Shown here in pieces: positions 24,857-33,488 of a stretch of DNA of 64,000 nucleotides. This DNA is from STF1-184 sp050178795 (GTDB lineage: Bacteria; Bacillota; Clostridia; Christensenellales; UBA1242): contig JBFXFT010000002.1 of assembly GCA_050178795.1 (NCBI GenBank), positions 62,001-126,000 of the forward strand, in the 5' to 3' direction. Each line of letters opens with the position of its first letter. The first letter of the stretch is position 1. Both the position numbers and the translations under genes were made by a program. A model generated the notes under the pieces. The model saw only the letters and a program-made list of their open reading frames with translations, made no database searches and had not been told where the DNA came from.

Positions 24857-25138
24857 ATGAGTAGATCATTAAAAAAAGCGCCTTTTGTTGAAGAAAGGCT
24901 AATGAATAGAATTACAAAAATGAACGAATCTGGTGAAAAGAGGGCTTTAAAGACTTGGTCTAGGTCTTCTACAATTTATCCTGAATTCGTTGGTCATACA
25001 ATCGCTGTTCACAATGGCAAAAAACATATTCCTGTTTATTGCAGTTCTGATATGGTTGGTCACAAGTTAGGAGAGTTTGCTCCTACTAGGACTTTCAAAG
25101 GTCATGCAGCAGATAAAAAGACTAAAGGTAAAAAATAG
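24857..25138 (+). CDS. rpsS: Ribosomal protein S19
   Basis: 30S head protein bound to S13. 93 residues with SRSLKKAPFVEERLM, TWSRSSTIYPEFVGHTIAVH and GHKLGEFAPTRTFKGH. Between rplB and rplV as usual; SD AGGAG before the ATG. Confidence 0.97.
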   Translation: MSRSLKKAPFVEERLMNRITKMNESGEKRALKTWSRSSTIYPEFVGHTIAVHNGKKHIPVYCSSDMVGHKLGEFAPTRTFKGHAADKKTKGKK

Positions 25139-25153
25139 GGCGAGGTAATTGAA

Positions 25154-25546
25154 ATGGCAAAAAATTTAAGAGAAAAAACAGCTAAAATTGAAGCTAACAA
25201 AGATAAAAGACCAATGGCATTTGCTAGGAACATAAAAATGGAAGCTAACAAAGTTGCAGTTGTGCTTGACACTGTTAGAGGCAAAAAATACTCGCAAGCT
25301 GTTGCTATTTTGGAAAATCTTTCCGATGCAGCAGCAACGCCAATACTAAAACTTTTAAACTCAGCAGCAGCTAACGCTGAAAACAACTTGAGTCTAAACA
25401 AAGACAACTTGTTTGTGGCAGAGGCTTACTCTGGTCAAGGACCTACCTATAAGCGTTTACTTATTAGGGCTAGGGGCAGAGCTGACAGACGTTTAAGAAG
25501 AACATGCAACATAACTGTTATTTTAGATACAGTTAATGTGGCGTAA
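25154..25546 (+). CDS. rplV: Ribosomal protein L22
   Basis: Large-subunit protein whose loop lines the exit tunnel. 130 residues; the conserved core begins at ARNIKMEANKVAVVLDTVRG (about residue 24), so there is an N-terminal basic extension of some 15-20 residues compared with the common 110-residue form. The tunnel loop GPTYKRLLIRARGRADR is intact. SD is weak (GGGCGAGG). Confidence 0.96.
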   Translation: MAKNLREKTAKIEANKDKRPMAFARNIKMEANKVAVVLDTVRGKKYSQAVAILENLSDAAATPILKLLNSAAANAENNLSLNKDNLFVAEAYSGQGPTYKRLLIRARGRADRRLRRTCNITVILDTVNVA

Positions 25547-25560
25547 GAAGGAGTTAAATT

Positions 25561-26247
25561 ATGGGACAAAAAGTTAATCCTAATGGATTTAGACTAGGTG
25601 TAAATAAAGGTTGGAGCTCTCAATGGTTCGCACCAAAAAAAGACTATGCTAAATTCTTATTAGAAGACAACACAATTAGAGAATTTATTAAGAAAAAGTA
25701 CTATCAAAGCGCTATTTCTCAAGTAAGTATTGAAAGAACAGATTCTAGACTTGTTATTACCATTTTAACTTCTAGACCTGGTGTACTTATCGGGGTTAAA
25801 GGTGCTGGCGTAGAGCAAATTAAACAAGAAATTTTAAAATTGACTGGCGCAAAAGCAGTTACTATCAATATTAGAGAAGTAAAGAGACCAGATATGGACT
25901 CTGTTCTAGTTGCAGAGAGCGTTGCAAGTCAAATTGAAAAAAGAATTGCTTGGAAGAGAGCAGTTAATCAAGCCATTATGCGTGCGATGAAAGCGGGCGC
26001 AAAAGGAATTAAAGTTATGGTTAGCGGAAGACTAAACGGTGCAGAAATTGCAAGCAGTCAATTCTATACTGAAGGAAGTATTCCACTTCACACAATTCGT
26101 GCAGACATTGATTACGGTACAGCAGAAGCTAACACAACTTTTGGTAAGATTGGTATTAAAGTTTGGGTTTACAAAGGTGAACTACTTACTAAACAATCTT
26201 TATCTTTAACTGACCAAAAAGAAGAAGTTAAAGGAGGTAAGAACTAA
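25561..26247 (+). CDS. rpsC: Ribosomal protein S3
   Basis: 30S protein at the mRNA entry tunnel. 228 residues: begins MGQKVNPNGFRLGV, with a KH domain at about 38-110 (GVLIGVKGAGVEQI) and the C-terminal domain with MVSGRLNGAEIASSQ. SD AAGGAG. Confidence 0.97.
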   Translation: MGQKVNPNGFRLGVNKGWSSQWFAPKKDYAKFLLEDNTIREFIKKKYYQSAISQVSIERTDSRLVITILTSRPGVLIGVKGAGVEQIKQEILKLTGAKAVTINIREVKRPDMDSVLVAESVASQIEKRIAWKRAVNQAIMRAMKAGAKGIKVMVSGRLNGAEIASSQFYTEGSIPLHTIRADIDYGTAEANTTFGKIGIKVWVYKGELLTKQSLSLTDQKEEVKGGKN

Positions 26248-26248
26248 T

Positions 26249-26680
26249 ATGTTAATGCCTAAAAGAGTAAAAAGAAGAAAAGAGTTTAGAGGCAGAATGA
26301 CAGGCAGGGCAATGAGAGGTAACTTTTTAGCCTATGGAGACTTTGGTCTTATAGCACTAGAACCTTGCTGGATGACTTCTAATCAAATAGAGGCAGCACG
26401 TATCGCTATGACTCGTTACATGAAGCGTGGAGGAAAAGTTTGGATTAAAGTTTTCCCTAACAAACCAGTAACTAAGCAAGCCGCTGGCTCAAGAATGGGT
26501 AAAGGTAAAGGTAACGTAGATAAGTGGGTTGCCGTAGTTAAACCCGACAGAGTATTGTTTGAAATTAATGGAGTGAGCGAAGAGGTGGCAAGAGAGGCTT
26601 TAAGACTTGCAAGTCACAAACTTCCTTGCAAAACTAAATTCATCAAGAAAGAAGCTGAAAAAGAAGGCGGTGAAGCTTAA
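26249..26680 (+). CDS. rplP: Ribosomal protein L16
   Basis: Large-subunit protein near the A-site tRNA. 143 residues, beginning MLMPKRVKRRKEFRGRM; RMGKGKGNVDKWVAVV is the conserved central loop. SD AAAGGAGGT (26230-26238) lies inside the end of rpsC, and the stop overlaps the rpmC start (TAATG). Confidence 0.97.
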   Translation: MLMPKRVKRRKEFRGRMTGRAMRGNFLAYGDFGLIALEPCWMTSNQIEAARIAMTRYMKRGGKVWIKVFPNKPVTKQAAGSRMGKGKGNVDKWVAVVKPDRVLFEINGVSEEVAREALRLASHKLPCKTKFIKKEAEKEGGEA

Positions 26681-26895
26681 TGAAGACAGTTGAATTTAAA
26701 AATATGACAAGCGACGAATTGAATAGCAAATTAAAAGAGTTAAAACAAGAACTATTTAATTTACGATTCTCTCACGCTACAGGGCAATTAACCAACCCTA
26801 TGTCACTTAATACAGCAAAAAAAGATATTGCAAAGGTTAAAACTATTTTAAGAGAGCGTGAACTTGGTGGCAACACTGGTTCTGTAAAGGCTTAG
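26680..26895 (+). CDS. rpmC: Ribosomal protein L29
   Basis: Small helical protein at the tunnel exit. 71 residues with ELKQELFNLRFSHATGQLTN, the family signature. Coupled to rplP by a one-base overlap. Confidence 0.95.
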   Translation: MKTVEFKNMTSDELNSKLKELKQELFNLRFSHATGQLTNPMSLNTAKKDIAKVKTILRERELGGNTGSVKA

Positions 26896-26913
26896 TAGGT
26901 GAGGAGTAATAAT

Positions 26914-27180
26914 ATGGAAAATAACGTAGAAAGAAATAGCCGTAGAAAAAGAATCGGCGTCGTTGTTAGTGATAAAATGGACAAAACTATTGTTGTTGAA
27001 GTAACTTCTAACACGAAACACCCTCTTTACAATAAAGTTGTTAAGAGAACAAGAAGATTTAAAGTTCACGATGAAGCAAATACTGCTGGTATTGGTGACA
27101 CCGTAGAAATTATGGAAACTAAGCCACTAAGCAAAGATAAATATTTTAGACTTGTTAGAATTGTTGAAAAGGCTAAATAA
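26914..27180 (+). CDS. rpsQ: Ribosomal protein S17
   Basis: 30S assembly protein of the OB fold. 88 residues with RKRIGVVVSDKMDKTIVVEV and KHPLYNKVVKRTRRFKVHDE. The frame opens with a GTG at 26899, but SD GAGGAG (26901-26906) points to the ATG at 26914. Confidence 0.95.
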   Translation: MENNVERNSRRKRIGVVVSDKMDKTIVVEVTSNTKHPLYNKVVKRTRRFKVHDEANTAGIGDTVEIMETKPLSKDKYFRLVRIVEKAK

Positions 27181-27205
27181 TAAGTAGTAAGGAGAAAATT
27201 TTATT

Positions 27206-27574
27206 ATGGTACAACCACAAACAAGATTAAGAGTAGCAGACAATACCGGTGCAAAAGAAATTATGTGCATCAGAGTTTTGGGCGGCTCTTTTAGGTCAAG
27301 TGGTAACATTGGCGATGTCATTATAGCGTCTGTTAAGACTGCAACCCCTGGTGGAGTTGTTAAAAAAGGAGACGTTATTAAAGCAGTTATTGTTAGAACA
27401 GTTAAGGGAATCCGTCGTAAAGATGGTTCTTACATTAAGTTTGACGACAACGCCGCTGTTATTATAGACAACAACAAACAACCAAAGGGCACTCGTATAT
27501 TTGGGCCTATTGCACGCGAACTTCGTGACAGAGAGTATATGAAAATTATTTCACTTGCTCCTGAAGTACTTTAA
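27206..27574 (+). CDS. rplN: Ribosomal protein L14
   Basis: Large-subunit protein at the subunit interface. 122 residues, the standard length, with TRLRVADNTGAKEIMCIRVL at the start and GTRIFGPIARELRDREYMKI at the end. SD AAGGAG. Confidence 0.97.
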   Translation: MVQPQTRLRVADNTGAKEIMCIRVLGGSFRSSGNIGDVIIASVKTATPGGVVKKGDVIKAVIVRTVKGIRRKDGSYIKFDDNAAVIIDNNKQPKGTRIFGPIARELRDREYMKIISLAPEVL

Positions 27575-27585
27575 GGGGGTAACTT

Positions 27586-28122
27586 ATGAATAGTTTAAAC
27601 GTTAAGAAAGGTGATAACGTATTAGTTATTGCTGGCAAAGAAAAAGGACAAACTGGTAAAGTATTGACAGTTAACCCACAAGACAAAAATGTAACAGTTG
27701 CAGGACTTAACATTGTTCACAGACATACTAAACCTCGTAAAACAGACGAGAAGGGTGGTATTGTTAAAAAAGAGGGCAATATTGATGTTAGCAACGTTCA
27801 AGTAGTTTGTGCAGCATGCGGAAAAGCAACAAGAGTGGCTCACAAAATGATTGAAGGCAAAAAAGTAAGAGTTTGCAAGAAATGCGGCGCTATACTTGAT
27901 ATTGCTGAAAAGAAAGTTGCAAAAACAGCAACTAAGAAGGCAACTTCTACAACAAAAGTAGCAGAAAAAGAGGAAAAAGCAGTTAAAAAAGTAGCAACAA
28001 AGGCTACAACTACAAAAACCACAAAGGCTACAACAAAGTCTGCTCCTAAAAAAGAAGCAGTAAAGAAGACAACTTCTGCAAAAACAACAACCACGGCTAG
28101 AAAAACAGCTGGTGATAAGTAA
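27586..28122 (+). CDS. rplX: Ribosomal protein L24 with a long basic tail
   Basis: Assembly-initiator protein of the large subunit. Residues 1-107 are a complete L24: KOW part (KKGDNVLVIAGKEKGQTGKV) and a CxxC pair set (C75, C78, C97, C100) typical of zinc-type L24. Unusually, about 70 further residues of Lys, Ala and Thr repeats follow (about 108-178), making it 178 instead of roughly 105 long. The tail is in frame, ends in a normal stop and precedes rplE by 17 bases. SD GGGGG. Confidence 0.95.
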   Translation: MNSLNVKKGDNVLVIAGKEKGQTGKVLTVNPQDKNVTVAGLNIVHRHTKPRKTDEKGGIVKKEGNIDVSNVQVVCAACGKATRVAHKMIEGKKVRVCKKCGAILDIAEKKVAKTATKKATSTTKVAEKEEKAVKKVATKATTTKTTKATTKSAPKKEAVKKTTSAKTTTTARKTAGDK

Positions 28123-28139
28123 GAGGAGGACAACATAAA

Positions 28140-28706
28140 ATGGCTAAAAAAAATTTAGAAACTTTAAGACTGTTAGAGCAATACAGAAACCAAGTTGTTC
28201 CTGCACTTATGAAGCAATTTGGTTACAAAAACATTAATGAAGTACCTAAACTAGAAAAAATTGTTTTGAACGCTGGTCTTGGTGATGTTAAAGATAACTC
28301 TAAGAGTTTTAACAAAGCCGTTGAAGAACTAGAAGTTATTTCAGGACAAAAAGCTAAAGTTATAACTGCAAAAAAATCAGTTGCTAACTTTAAGTTGAGA
28401 GAAGGTATGAAAATTAGTGCAAAGGTTACTTTAAGAGGCGCTAGAATGTATGAGTTCTTAGATAAACTTATTTCAATAGCACTTCCAAGAGTTAGAGACT
28501 TTGCAGGACTTTCTACTAAAAGTTTTGATGGCAGAGGAAATTATGCGTTAGGCATTAAGGAACAACTTATTTTCCCTGAAATATCTTACGACCAAATAGA
28601 AAAAATTAGAGGATTAGACATAATTATTGTAACGACTGCTAAATCGGATGACGAATCAAGAGCGTTACTTGAAGAATTAGGTTTACCCTTTAAAAAGCAA
28701 AGGTAA
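28140..28706 (+). CDS. rplE: Ribosomal protein L5
   Basis: Central-protuberance protein binding 5S rRNA and contacting P-site tRNA. 188 residues. Marks are VPKLEKIVLNAGLGDVKDN, ITAKKSVANFKLREGMKI and RDFAGLSTKSFDGRGNYALG. SD AGAGGAGG before the ATG. Confidence 0.97.
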   Translation: MAKKNLETLRLLEQYRNQVVPALMKQFGYKNINEVPKLEKIVLNAGLGDVKDNSKSFNKAVEELEVISGQKAKVITAKKSVANFKLREGMKISAKVTLRGARMYEFLDKLISIALPRVRDFAGLSTKSFDGRGNYALGIKEQLIFPEISYDQIEKIRGLDIIIVTTAKSDDESRALLEELGLPFKKQR

Positions 28707-28724
28707 TTGGAGGAGAAAAGTAAA

Positions 28725-28910
28725 ATGGCAAGAAAAGCATTAGTAGTAAAAAATAAAGAACCACAAAAGTTTACGACAAGGGAATATACTCGCTGCTCAA
28801 TATGTGGAAGACCACATGCAGTTCTAAAAAAATACGGCATTTGCAGGATTTGTTTTAGAGAAATGGCAAACAGAGGCGAAATTCCTGGCGTAAAGAAATC
28901 TAGCTGGTAA
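28725..28910 (+). CDS. rpsZ: Ribosomal protein S14, zinc type
   Basis: Short zinc-binding S14 (61 residues) of the 30S head. The CSIC...CRIC pairs in TRCSICGRPHAVLKKYGICR form the zinc knuckle. The frame opens with a TTG at 28707, but that TTG begins the SD region GGAGGAG (28709-28715), so the ATG at 28725 is the start. Confidence 0.96.
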   Translation: MARKALVVKNKEPQKFTTREYTRCSICGRPHAVLKKYGICRICFREMANRGEIPGVKKSSW

Positions 28911-28926
28911 GAATAAGGAGGACATT

Positions 28927-29322
28927 ATGACATTTGATACAATTGCAGATATGCTGACTAGAATGCGCAACGCACTAGCAGTCAATCACAAAACAGTTGA
29001 GATGCCTGCATCTAAAATGAAAAAAGCAATAGCCGACGTTCTTGTTAGCGAGGGTTACATTTTGGGGACAGAAATCGTAGAGGATGGCGCTAAAAAGACC
29101 ATGAAAATAACATTAAAATACGGACCAAATAACGAAAAAGTTATTCAAGGCTTAAAGAGAATTTCTAAACCAGGACTTAGAGTTTACTCTAACGCTGACG
29201 AACTTCCAAAAGTTTTGAATGGACTTGGAGTTGCTATTGTTTCTACAAACAAAGGCGTTATGAGCGACAAAGAAGCTCGTAGGCAAAACGTAGGCGGCGA
29301 AGTTATTGCTTTCGTATGGTAA
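28927..29322 (+). CDS. rpsH: Ribosomal protein S8
   Basis: Primary 16S-binding protein of the central domain. 131 residues, beginning with the conserved DTIADMLTRMRNALAV and ending GVMSDKEARRQNVGGEVIAF. SD AAGGAGG. Confidence 0.97.
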   Translation: MTFDTIADMLTRMRNALAVNHKTVEMPASKMKKAIADVLVSEGYILGTEIVEDGAKKTMKITLKYGPNNEKVIQGLKRISKPGLRVYSNADELPKVLNGLGVAIVSTNKGVMSDKEARRQNVGGEVIAFVW

Positions 29323-29341
29323 AATATAGGAGGAATTTATT

Positions 29342-29887
29342 ATGTCAAGAATAGGAAATGCCCCAATAGTTTTACCACACGGGGTTGAGTTCAGTCAAAA
29401 AGACGGCAACATTGTTGTCATTAAAGGACCACTTGGTCAACTTGAAAAACAAATTGATGGCGAAGTTATTACTTTAACTCATAAAGATAATACTTTACAC
29501 CTATCAAGAGTTAATGAAGACAAAGCGGTTAAAAGCAAACACGGACTTTACAGGGCTTTAATATTTAATATGGTAGAGGGAGTAACTAAAGGTTACAAAA
29601 AATCACTTATGATTAACGGAGTTGGTTACAAAGCAGCAGTTGCTGGAAGCAAACTTACTTTAAACGTTGGTTTTTCTCACTCAGTTGAAATGGAGGCTCC
29701 ACACGGAATTAAAATTGAAATTCCTAAGGCCAATATCATTGAGATAAGCGGTATTGATAAAGAACTTGTTGGTCAATTTGCAGCACAAATAAGAAAAATT
29801 AAACCAGTTGAACCTTATCACGGTTATGGAGTTAGGTACTTAGATGAAGTAGTTATCCATAAAGAGGGTAAGAAGGCTGGTAAATAG
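29342..29887 (+). CDS. rplF: Ribosomal protein L6
   Basis: Large-subunit protein near the sarcin-ricin loop. 181 residues: SRIGNAPIVLPHGVE at the start and the signature PVEPYHGYGVRYLDE near the C-terminus. SD GGAGG. Confidence 0.97.
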   Translation: MSRIGNAPIVLPHGVEFSQKDGNIVVIKGPLGQLEKQIDGEVITLTHKDNTLHLSRVNEDKAVKSKHGLYRALIFNMVEGVTKGYKKSLMINGVGYKAAVAGSKLTLNVGFSHSVEMEAPHGIKIEIPKANIIEISGIDKELVGQFAAQIRKIKPVEPYHGYGVRYLDEVVIHKEGKKAGK

Positions 29888-29902
29888 GAAAGGAGCGAAG
29901 TT

Positions 29903-30271
29903 ATGATTAAAAAAATTAATAAAAATGATGACAGAAAAAGCCGTCAATTAAAAGTTAGAAGCAAAGTTAGCGGCACCGCTTCTCGTCCTAGACTTAATGT
30001 TTATAGAAGTACAAGTCAAATTTACGCACAATTAATTGACGATGTAAAAGGCGTAACACTTGTTAGCGCTTCCACTATGGAAAAAGAGTTTAAACAAGAG
30101 TTGGCTGGCAAAACAAAAGTTGAGCAAGCATTTATGGTTGGCGAAAGACTTGGTGCAAAAGCTAAAAAGGCTAAAATTAAAACTGTTATATTTGATAGAG
30201 CAGGTTACCTATACACTGGACGCGTTAAGAGTCTAGCAGAGGGCGCAAGAAAAGCCGGTTTGGAATTTTAG
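29903..30271 (+). CDS. rplR: Ribosomal protein L18
   Basis: 5S rRNA-binding protein. 122 residues, with RPRLNVYRSTSQIYAQLIDD and the C-terminal FDRAGYLYTGRVKSLAEGAR. SD AAAGGAG. Confidence 0.97.
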   Translation: MIKKINKNDDRKSRQLKVRSKVSGTASRPRLNVYRSTSQIYAQLIDDVKGVTLVSASTMEKEFKQELAGKTKVEQAFMVGERLGAKAKKAKIKTVIFDRAGYLYTGRVKSLAEGARKAGLEF

Positions 30272-30285
30272 GGGGAAGTAAATTT

Positions 30286-30798
30286 ATGGCAAAACAAGAA
30301 AAAGTTAAAAGAACTAATAAACCAGAATCTGAATTTGATAACAGAGTTATATCTGTTAGGCGTGTTTCTAAAGCAACAAAAGGCGGAAGAAATATGAGTT
30401 TTAGCGCCCTAGTAGTAGTCGGAGACAAGAAAGGTAGGGTAGGCATTGGCTCTGGTAAATCATCAGAAGTTCCTATGGCTATTGAAAAAGCAATTCAAAG
30501 TGCTAAGAAAAACCTTATTACTATACCTATTGTTGGTACAAGTATTCCTCACGAAGTTCTAGGCAAATTTAGCAAAGCTAGTACATTACTTATGCCTGCA
30601 AAAGAAGGTACAGGTGTTATTGCTGGCGGCGCTAGTCGTGCAGTTATTGAACTTTGTGGTATAAAAGATATACTTACAAAAGCTTATGGCGCAAGAAACA
30701 AAATAAACTCAGTTAAAGCTACGCTTGAAGGTTTAAAGAGTTTGAGAACTGTTGAGCAAGTTGCTGCACTTCGCGGTAAACTTCCAGAAGAAATTTAA
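30286..30798 (+). CDS. rpsE: Ribosomal protein S5
   Basis: 30S protein at the mRNA entry and decoding-fidelity region. 170 residues, with RVSKATKGGRNMSFSALVVV, GDKKGRVGIGSGKSSEVP and the GTGVIAGGASRAVIELCG loop. SD AGGGGGA. Confidence 0.97.
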   Translation: MAKQEKVKRTNKPESEFDNRVISVRRVSKATKGGRNMSFSALVVVGDKKGRVGIGSGKSSEVPMAIEKAIQSAKKNLITIPIVGTSIPHEVLGKFSKASTLLMPAKEGTGVIAGGASRAVIELCGIKDILTKAYGARNKINSVKATLEGLKSLRTVEQVAALRGKLPEEI

Positions 30799-30813
30799 GG
30801 AGAGTGTAGTATT

Positions 30814-31020
30814 ATGGCACAAGCAAAAAAATCAGACAAAAAATTAAAAGTAACATACGTTACAAGTGTTATTGGTCATAACAAGAATCAAGCAAAAGTT
30901 TTAGAGTCTTTGGGACTTAAAAAACTTAACAGTTCAAATATTTTACCAGACAACGACTCAGTTAGAGGTATGATATTTAAAGTTCAACACTTAGTAACAG
31001 TAGAAGAAAATATTAAGTAA
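30814..31020 (+). CDS. rpmD: Ribosomal protein L30
   Basis: Small large-subunit protein. 68 residues, with LKVTYVTSVIGHNKNQAKVL and SVRGMIFKVQHLVTVEE at the end; about ten residues longer than the common form because of a lysine-rich N-terminus. SD AAGGAGAG. Confidence 0.94.
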   Translation: MAQAKKSDKKLKVTYVTSVIGHNKNQAKVLESLGLKKLNSSNILPDNDSVRGMIFKVQHLVTVEENIK

Positions 31021-31033
31021 AGGAGAAACTATA

Positions 31034-31477
31034 GTGAAAATTCATGAATTGTCACCTGCCGCAAACTCTAAAGTTAAAGCAAAAAGAGTTGGTCGTGGTA
31101 CAGGTTCTGGTATTGGTAAAACTTCTGGTCGCGGTCAAAAGGGACAAAATTCTCGTAGTGGCGGTGGAGTTAGAGTAGGTTTTGAGGGCGGTCAAATGCC
31201 TTTAATTAGAAGACTACCTAAACGCGGTTTTACTAACATATTCAAAAAAGTTTACGCAATAGTAAATTTGAGTGACTTAAACAAACTAGATGAAAACACA
31301 GTAGTTACAGAAGCATTACTTCTAGAAAAGAACATCATAGGCAAAAAAGAGGCTTATGGCGTTAAAGTTTTAGGTAACGGCGAGCTTACAAAAGCTTTAA
31401 CTGTAAAGGCTAACAAATTCTCTGGTTCTGCTATTTCTAAAATTGAAAAAGCGGGCGGAAAAATTGAGGTGGTATAA
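31034..31477 (+). CDS. rplO: Ribosomal protein L15
   Basis: Late-assembly large-subunit protein. 147 residues with KRVGRGTGSGIGKTSGRGQK and the glycine-rich SRSGGGVRVGFEGGQMPL. The start codon is GTG (31034), set by SD AAAGGAGA. The stop overlaps the secY start (TAATG). Confidence 0.97.
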   Translation: MKIHELSPAANSKVKAKRVGRGTGSGIGKTSGRGQKGQNSRSGGGVRVGFEGGQMPLIRRLPKRGFTNIFKKVYAIVNLSDLNKLDENTVVTEALLLEKNIIGKKEAYGVKVLGNGELTKALTVKANKFSGSAISKIEKAGGKIEVV

Positions 31478-32772
31478 TGTTTACAACTTTAAAAAACGCA
31501 TTTAAAGATAAGGATATTAGAAAAAAGATTTTATTAACCTTCTTTTTGATATTACTTTTCCGTCTTGGTTCTTGGTTACCTGTTCCAGGTATTGAGCCTA
31601 GCTTATTTGCTGCTCAAACCGAAAGCGGATTTCTAGCTTTACTTAGCGGACTTTCTGGTGGTGCTCTTGGTAATGGTGCGTTCCTAGCATTAGGCGTTTC
31701 ACCTTACATCAGTGCTTCCATTATTATTCAATTACTTACAGTTGCAATCCCTAGTCTTGAAAGACTTTCAAAACTAGGCGAGGAAGGCAAGAAAAAATTA
31801 GCAAAATATACAAAGGTTACTGCATTATTCTTATCAGTTGCTAACGCAATAGGTATTGTTGTTAGTTTTGGTAACCAAGGTGGTATTAACACTGCATTGT
31901 TTGGAGCATCAAGCCCAGCTTGGTTAGCCAGCGCATTTGTAGCACTTGTTCTTACTGCTGGCGGTATGTTTACATACTGGATTGGTGAAAAGATTAGTGA
32001 AATCGGCATAGGCAATGGTCTATCTCTACTTATCTTCGTTGGTATTTTAAGTACAGCAGGTACAGCTATGCTTCAAAGTGTTCAAAATGTTATTGATAGC
32101 AGTATTGATGACCTTTGGAGTATATTAATTTTCTTAACTGCATTGATATTGATATTCGGATTAATCGTATTTATTGACTTATCTGAAAGGAAAATTCCTG
32201 TTCAATACGCAAAGCAAATTAAGGGAAGAAAAATGTACGGCGGTCAAAGCACTTACATTCCTGTTCGTGTTAACGGCTCAGGTGTACTACCAATAATCTT
32301 TGCTATGAGTATTTTAGCGTTTCCACAACTTATTATGAGTATATTCTGGCCTACAAGCAGTTTCTATAACTGGTACCAAACTTATTTGGGTACAGGCACT
32401 TGGGTATATTCAATACTAGTAGGTCTATTAATTTTATTCTTCGCTTATTTCTATTCACAAATAAGCTTTAATCCAGCAGATGTAAGTAAACACATACAAC
32501 AAAATGGTGGATTTATACCAGGTATTCGTGCAGGAAAACCAACTGCTGATTACCTAACAAAAATAAGCAAAAGAATTACATTATTTGGAGCAATATTCTT
32601 GGCCTTTATAGCTATTGTTCCAACACTTATTTTCAAGGCAATAGGCAACAGCGCCCTAATTGGTGCGTTTAGTGCCACAGGTATGCTGATCGTTGTTAGT
32701 GTGGCTCTAGAGTTTAACAAACAACTTGAAGCACAAATGCTTATGAAAAATTATAAAGGCTTCTTAAAATAA
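31477..32772 (+). CDS. secY: Preprotein translocase channel SecY
   Basis: Protein-conducting channel of the Sec system. 431 residues, ten membrane segments. The N-terminal LRLGSWLPVPGI-like stretch, the plug region GALGNGAFLALGVSPYISAS and the C-terminal loop GIRAGKPTADYL fit the family. Coupled by overlap to rplO; its partners secE and secG are at 3.8 and 51.0 kb. Confidence 0.97.
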   Translation: MFTTLKNAFKDKDIRKKILLTFFLILLFRLGSWLPVPGIEPSLFAAQTESGFLALLSGLSGGALGNGAFLALGVSPYISASIIIQLLTVAIPSLERLSKLGEEGKKKLAKYTKVTALFLSVANAIGIVVSFGNQGGINTALFGASSPAWLASAFVALVLTAGGMFTYWIGEKISEIGIGNGLSLLIFVGILSTAGTAMLQSVQNVIDSSIDDLWSILIFLTALILIFGLIVFIDLSERKIPVQYAKQIKGRKMYGGQSTYIPVRVNGSGVLPIIFAMSILAFPQLIMSIFWPTSSFYNWYQTYLGTGTWVYSILVGLLILFFAYFYSQISFNPADVSKHIQQNGGFIPGIRAGKPTADYLTKISKRITLFGAIFLAFIAIVPTLIFKAIGNSALIGAFSATGMLIVVSVALEFNKQLEAQMLMKNYKGFLK

Positions 32773-32827
32773 GAAAGCGTAATGTTCTAAAAGACAAAAA
32801 ACTATTCCATATTTTTATTAAATATGT

Positions 32828-32833
32828 TATAAT
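32828..32833 (+). promoter_or_regulatory. Extended -10 promoter before adk
   Basis: TGT followed by TATAAT, 30 bases before the adk start; no good -35 (TTCCAT at 17 bases). It may boost adk-map-infA expression inside the long operon. Confidence 0.5.
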
Positions 32834-32863
32834 TTGTAGTCGTTTAAATAAACAGGAGTTTTT

Positions 32864-33484
32864 ATGAAAATTGTTTTGATTGGACCAGCCGCAAGTGGCA
32901 AAGGTTCACAGGCACATTTACTTGAAACCAATTTTAATTTACCACACATCTCTACCGGCAATATTTTTAGGCAAATTATGCACGAAGATACTCCGCTTGG
33001 TAGAGAGGTAAACAAATATATGGTGGCAGGGCAGTTCGTACCTAACGACATTGTTATTAAGGTTGTTGCTGAGCACTTATCTAAACCACAATTTAAAGAT
33101 GGCTTTACACTTGATGGTTACCCAAGGACACTGGTTCAAGCTGAAGAACTAGACAAAATAGCAAACATTGATATGGCTATTTTAATAGATGTTCCATTTG
33201 ACAAGACAGTGGAAAGGATAACTACAAGAAAGATTTGCCCTAAATGCGGAAAAACTTTTAGCGGACTAATTTATAAAAGCAATGTCTGCGATAGGTGTGG
33301 CACAGAGTTAGTTCAAAGACATGACGATAACATTGAAACAATTACAAGACGCTATGCAGACTACACAAATTTAACCTTTCCTGTTATAGAATATTATAAA
33401 AAACAGCATAAGTTAAAAGTAATAAAAGGCGATGCATCTGTTGATGAGGTATTTAACCAAATTAAACAGTTGATAGGCAAATAA
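32864..33484 (+). CDS. adk: Adenylate kinase
   Basis: Interconverts ATP + AMP and 2 ADP. 206 residues. The P-loop GPAASGKG is at 7-14. The LID domain is the zinc form with C125, C128, C142 and C145 (CPKCGKTF...CDRCG), usual in Gram-positives. DGYPRTLVQAEEL is the family motif. It sits between secY and map as in most Firmicutes. SD CAGGAG. Confidence 0.97.
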   Translation: MKIVLIGPAASGKGSQAHLLETNFNLPHISTGNIFRQIMHEDTPLGREVNKYMVAGQFVPNDIVIKVVAEHLSKPQFKDGFTLDGYPRTLVQAEELDKIANIDMAILIDVPFDKTVERITTRKICPKCGKTFSGLIYKSNVCDRCGTELVQRHDDNIETITRRYADYTNLTFPVIEYYKKQHKLKVIKGDASVDEVFNQIKQLIGK

Positions 33485-33488
33485 TATT

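Noticed and set aside
27840..28136. 98-codon hydrophobic minus-strand frame under the L24 tail
   Set aside because: It is the complement of Lys/Thr-rich codons, which yields Val/Phe/Ala runs by chance; the plus-strand gene is ribosomal.
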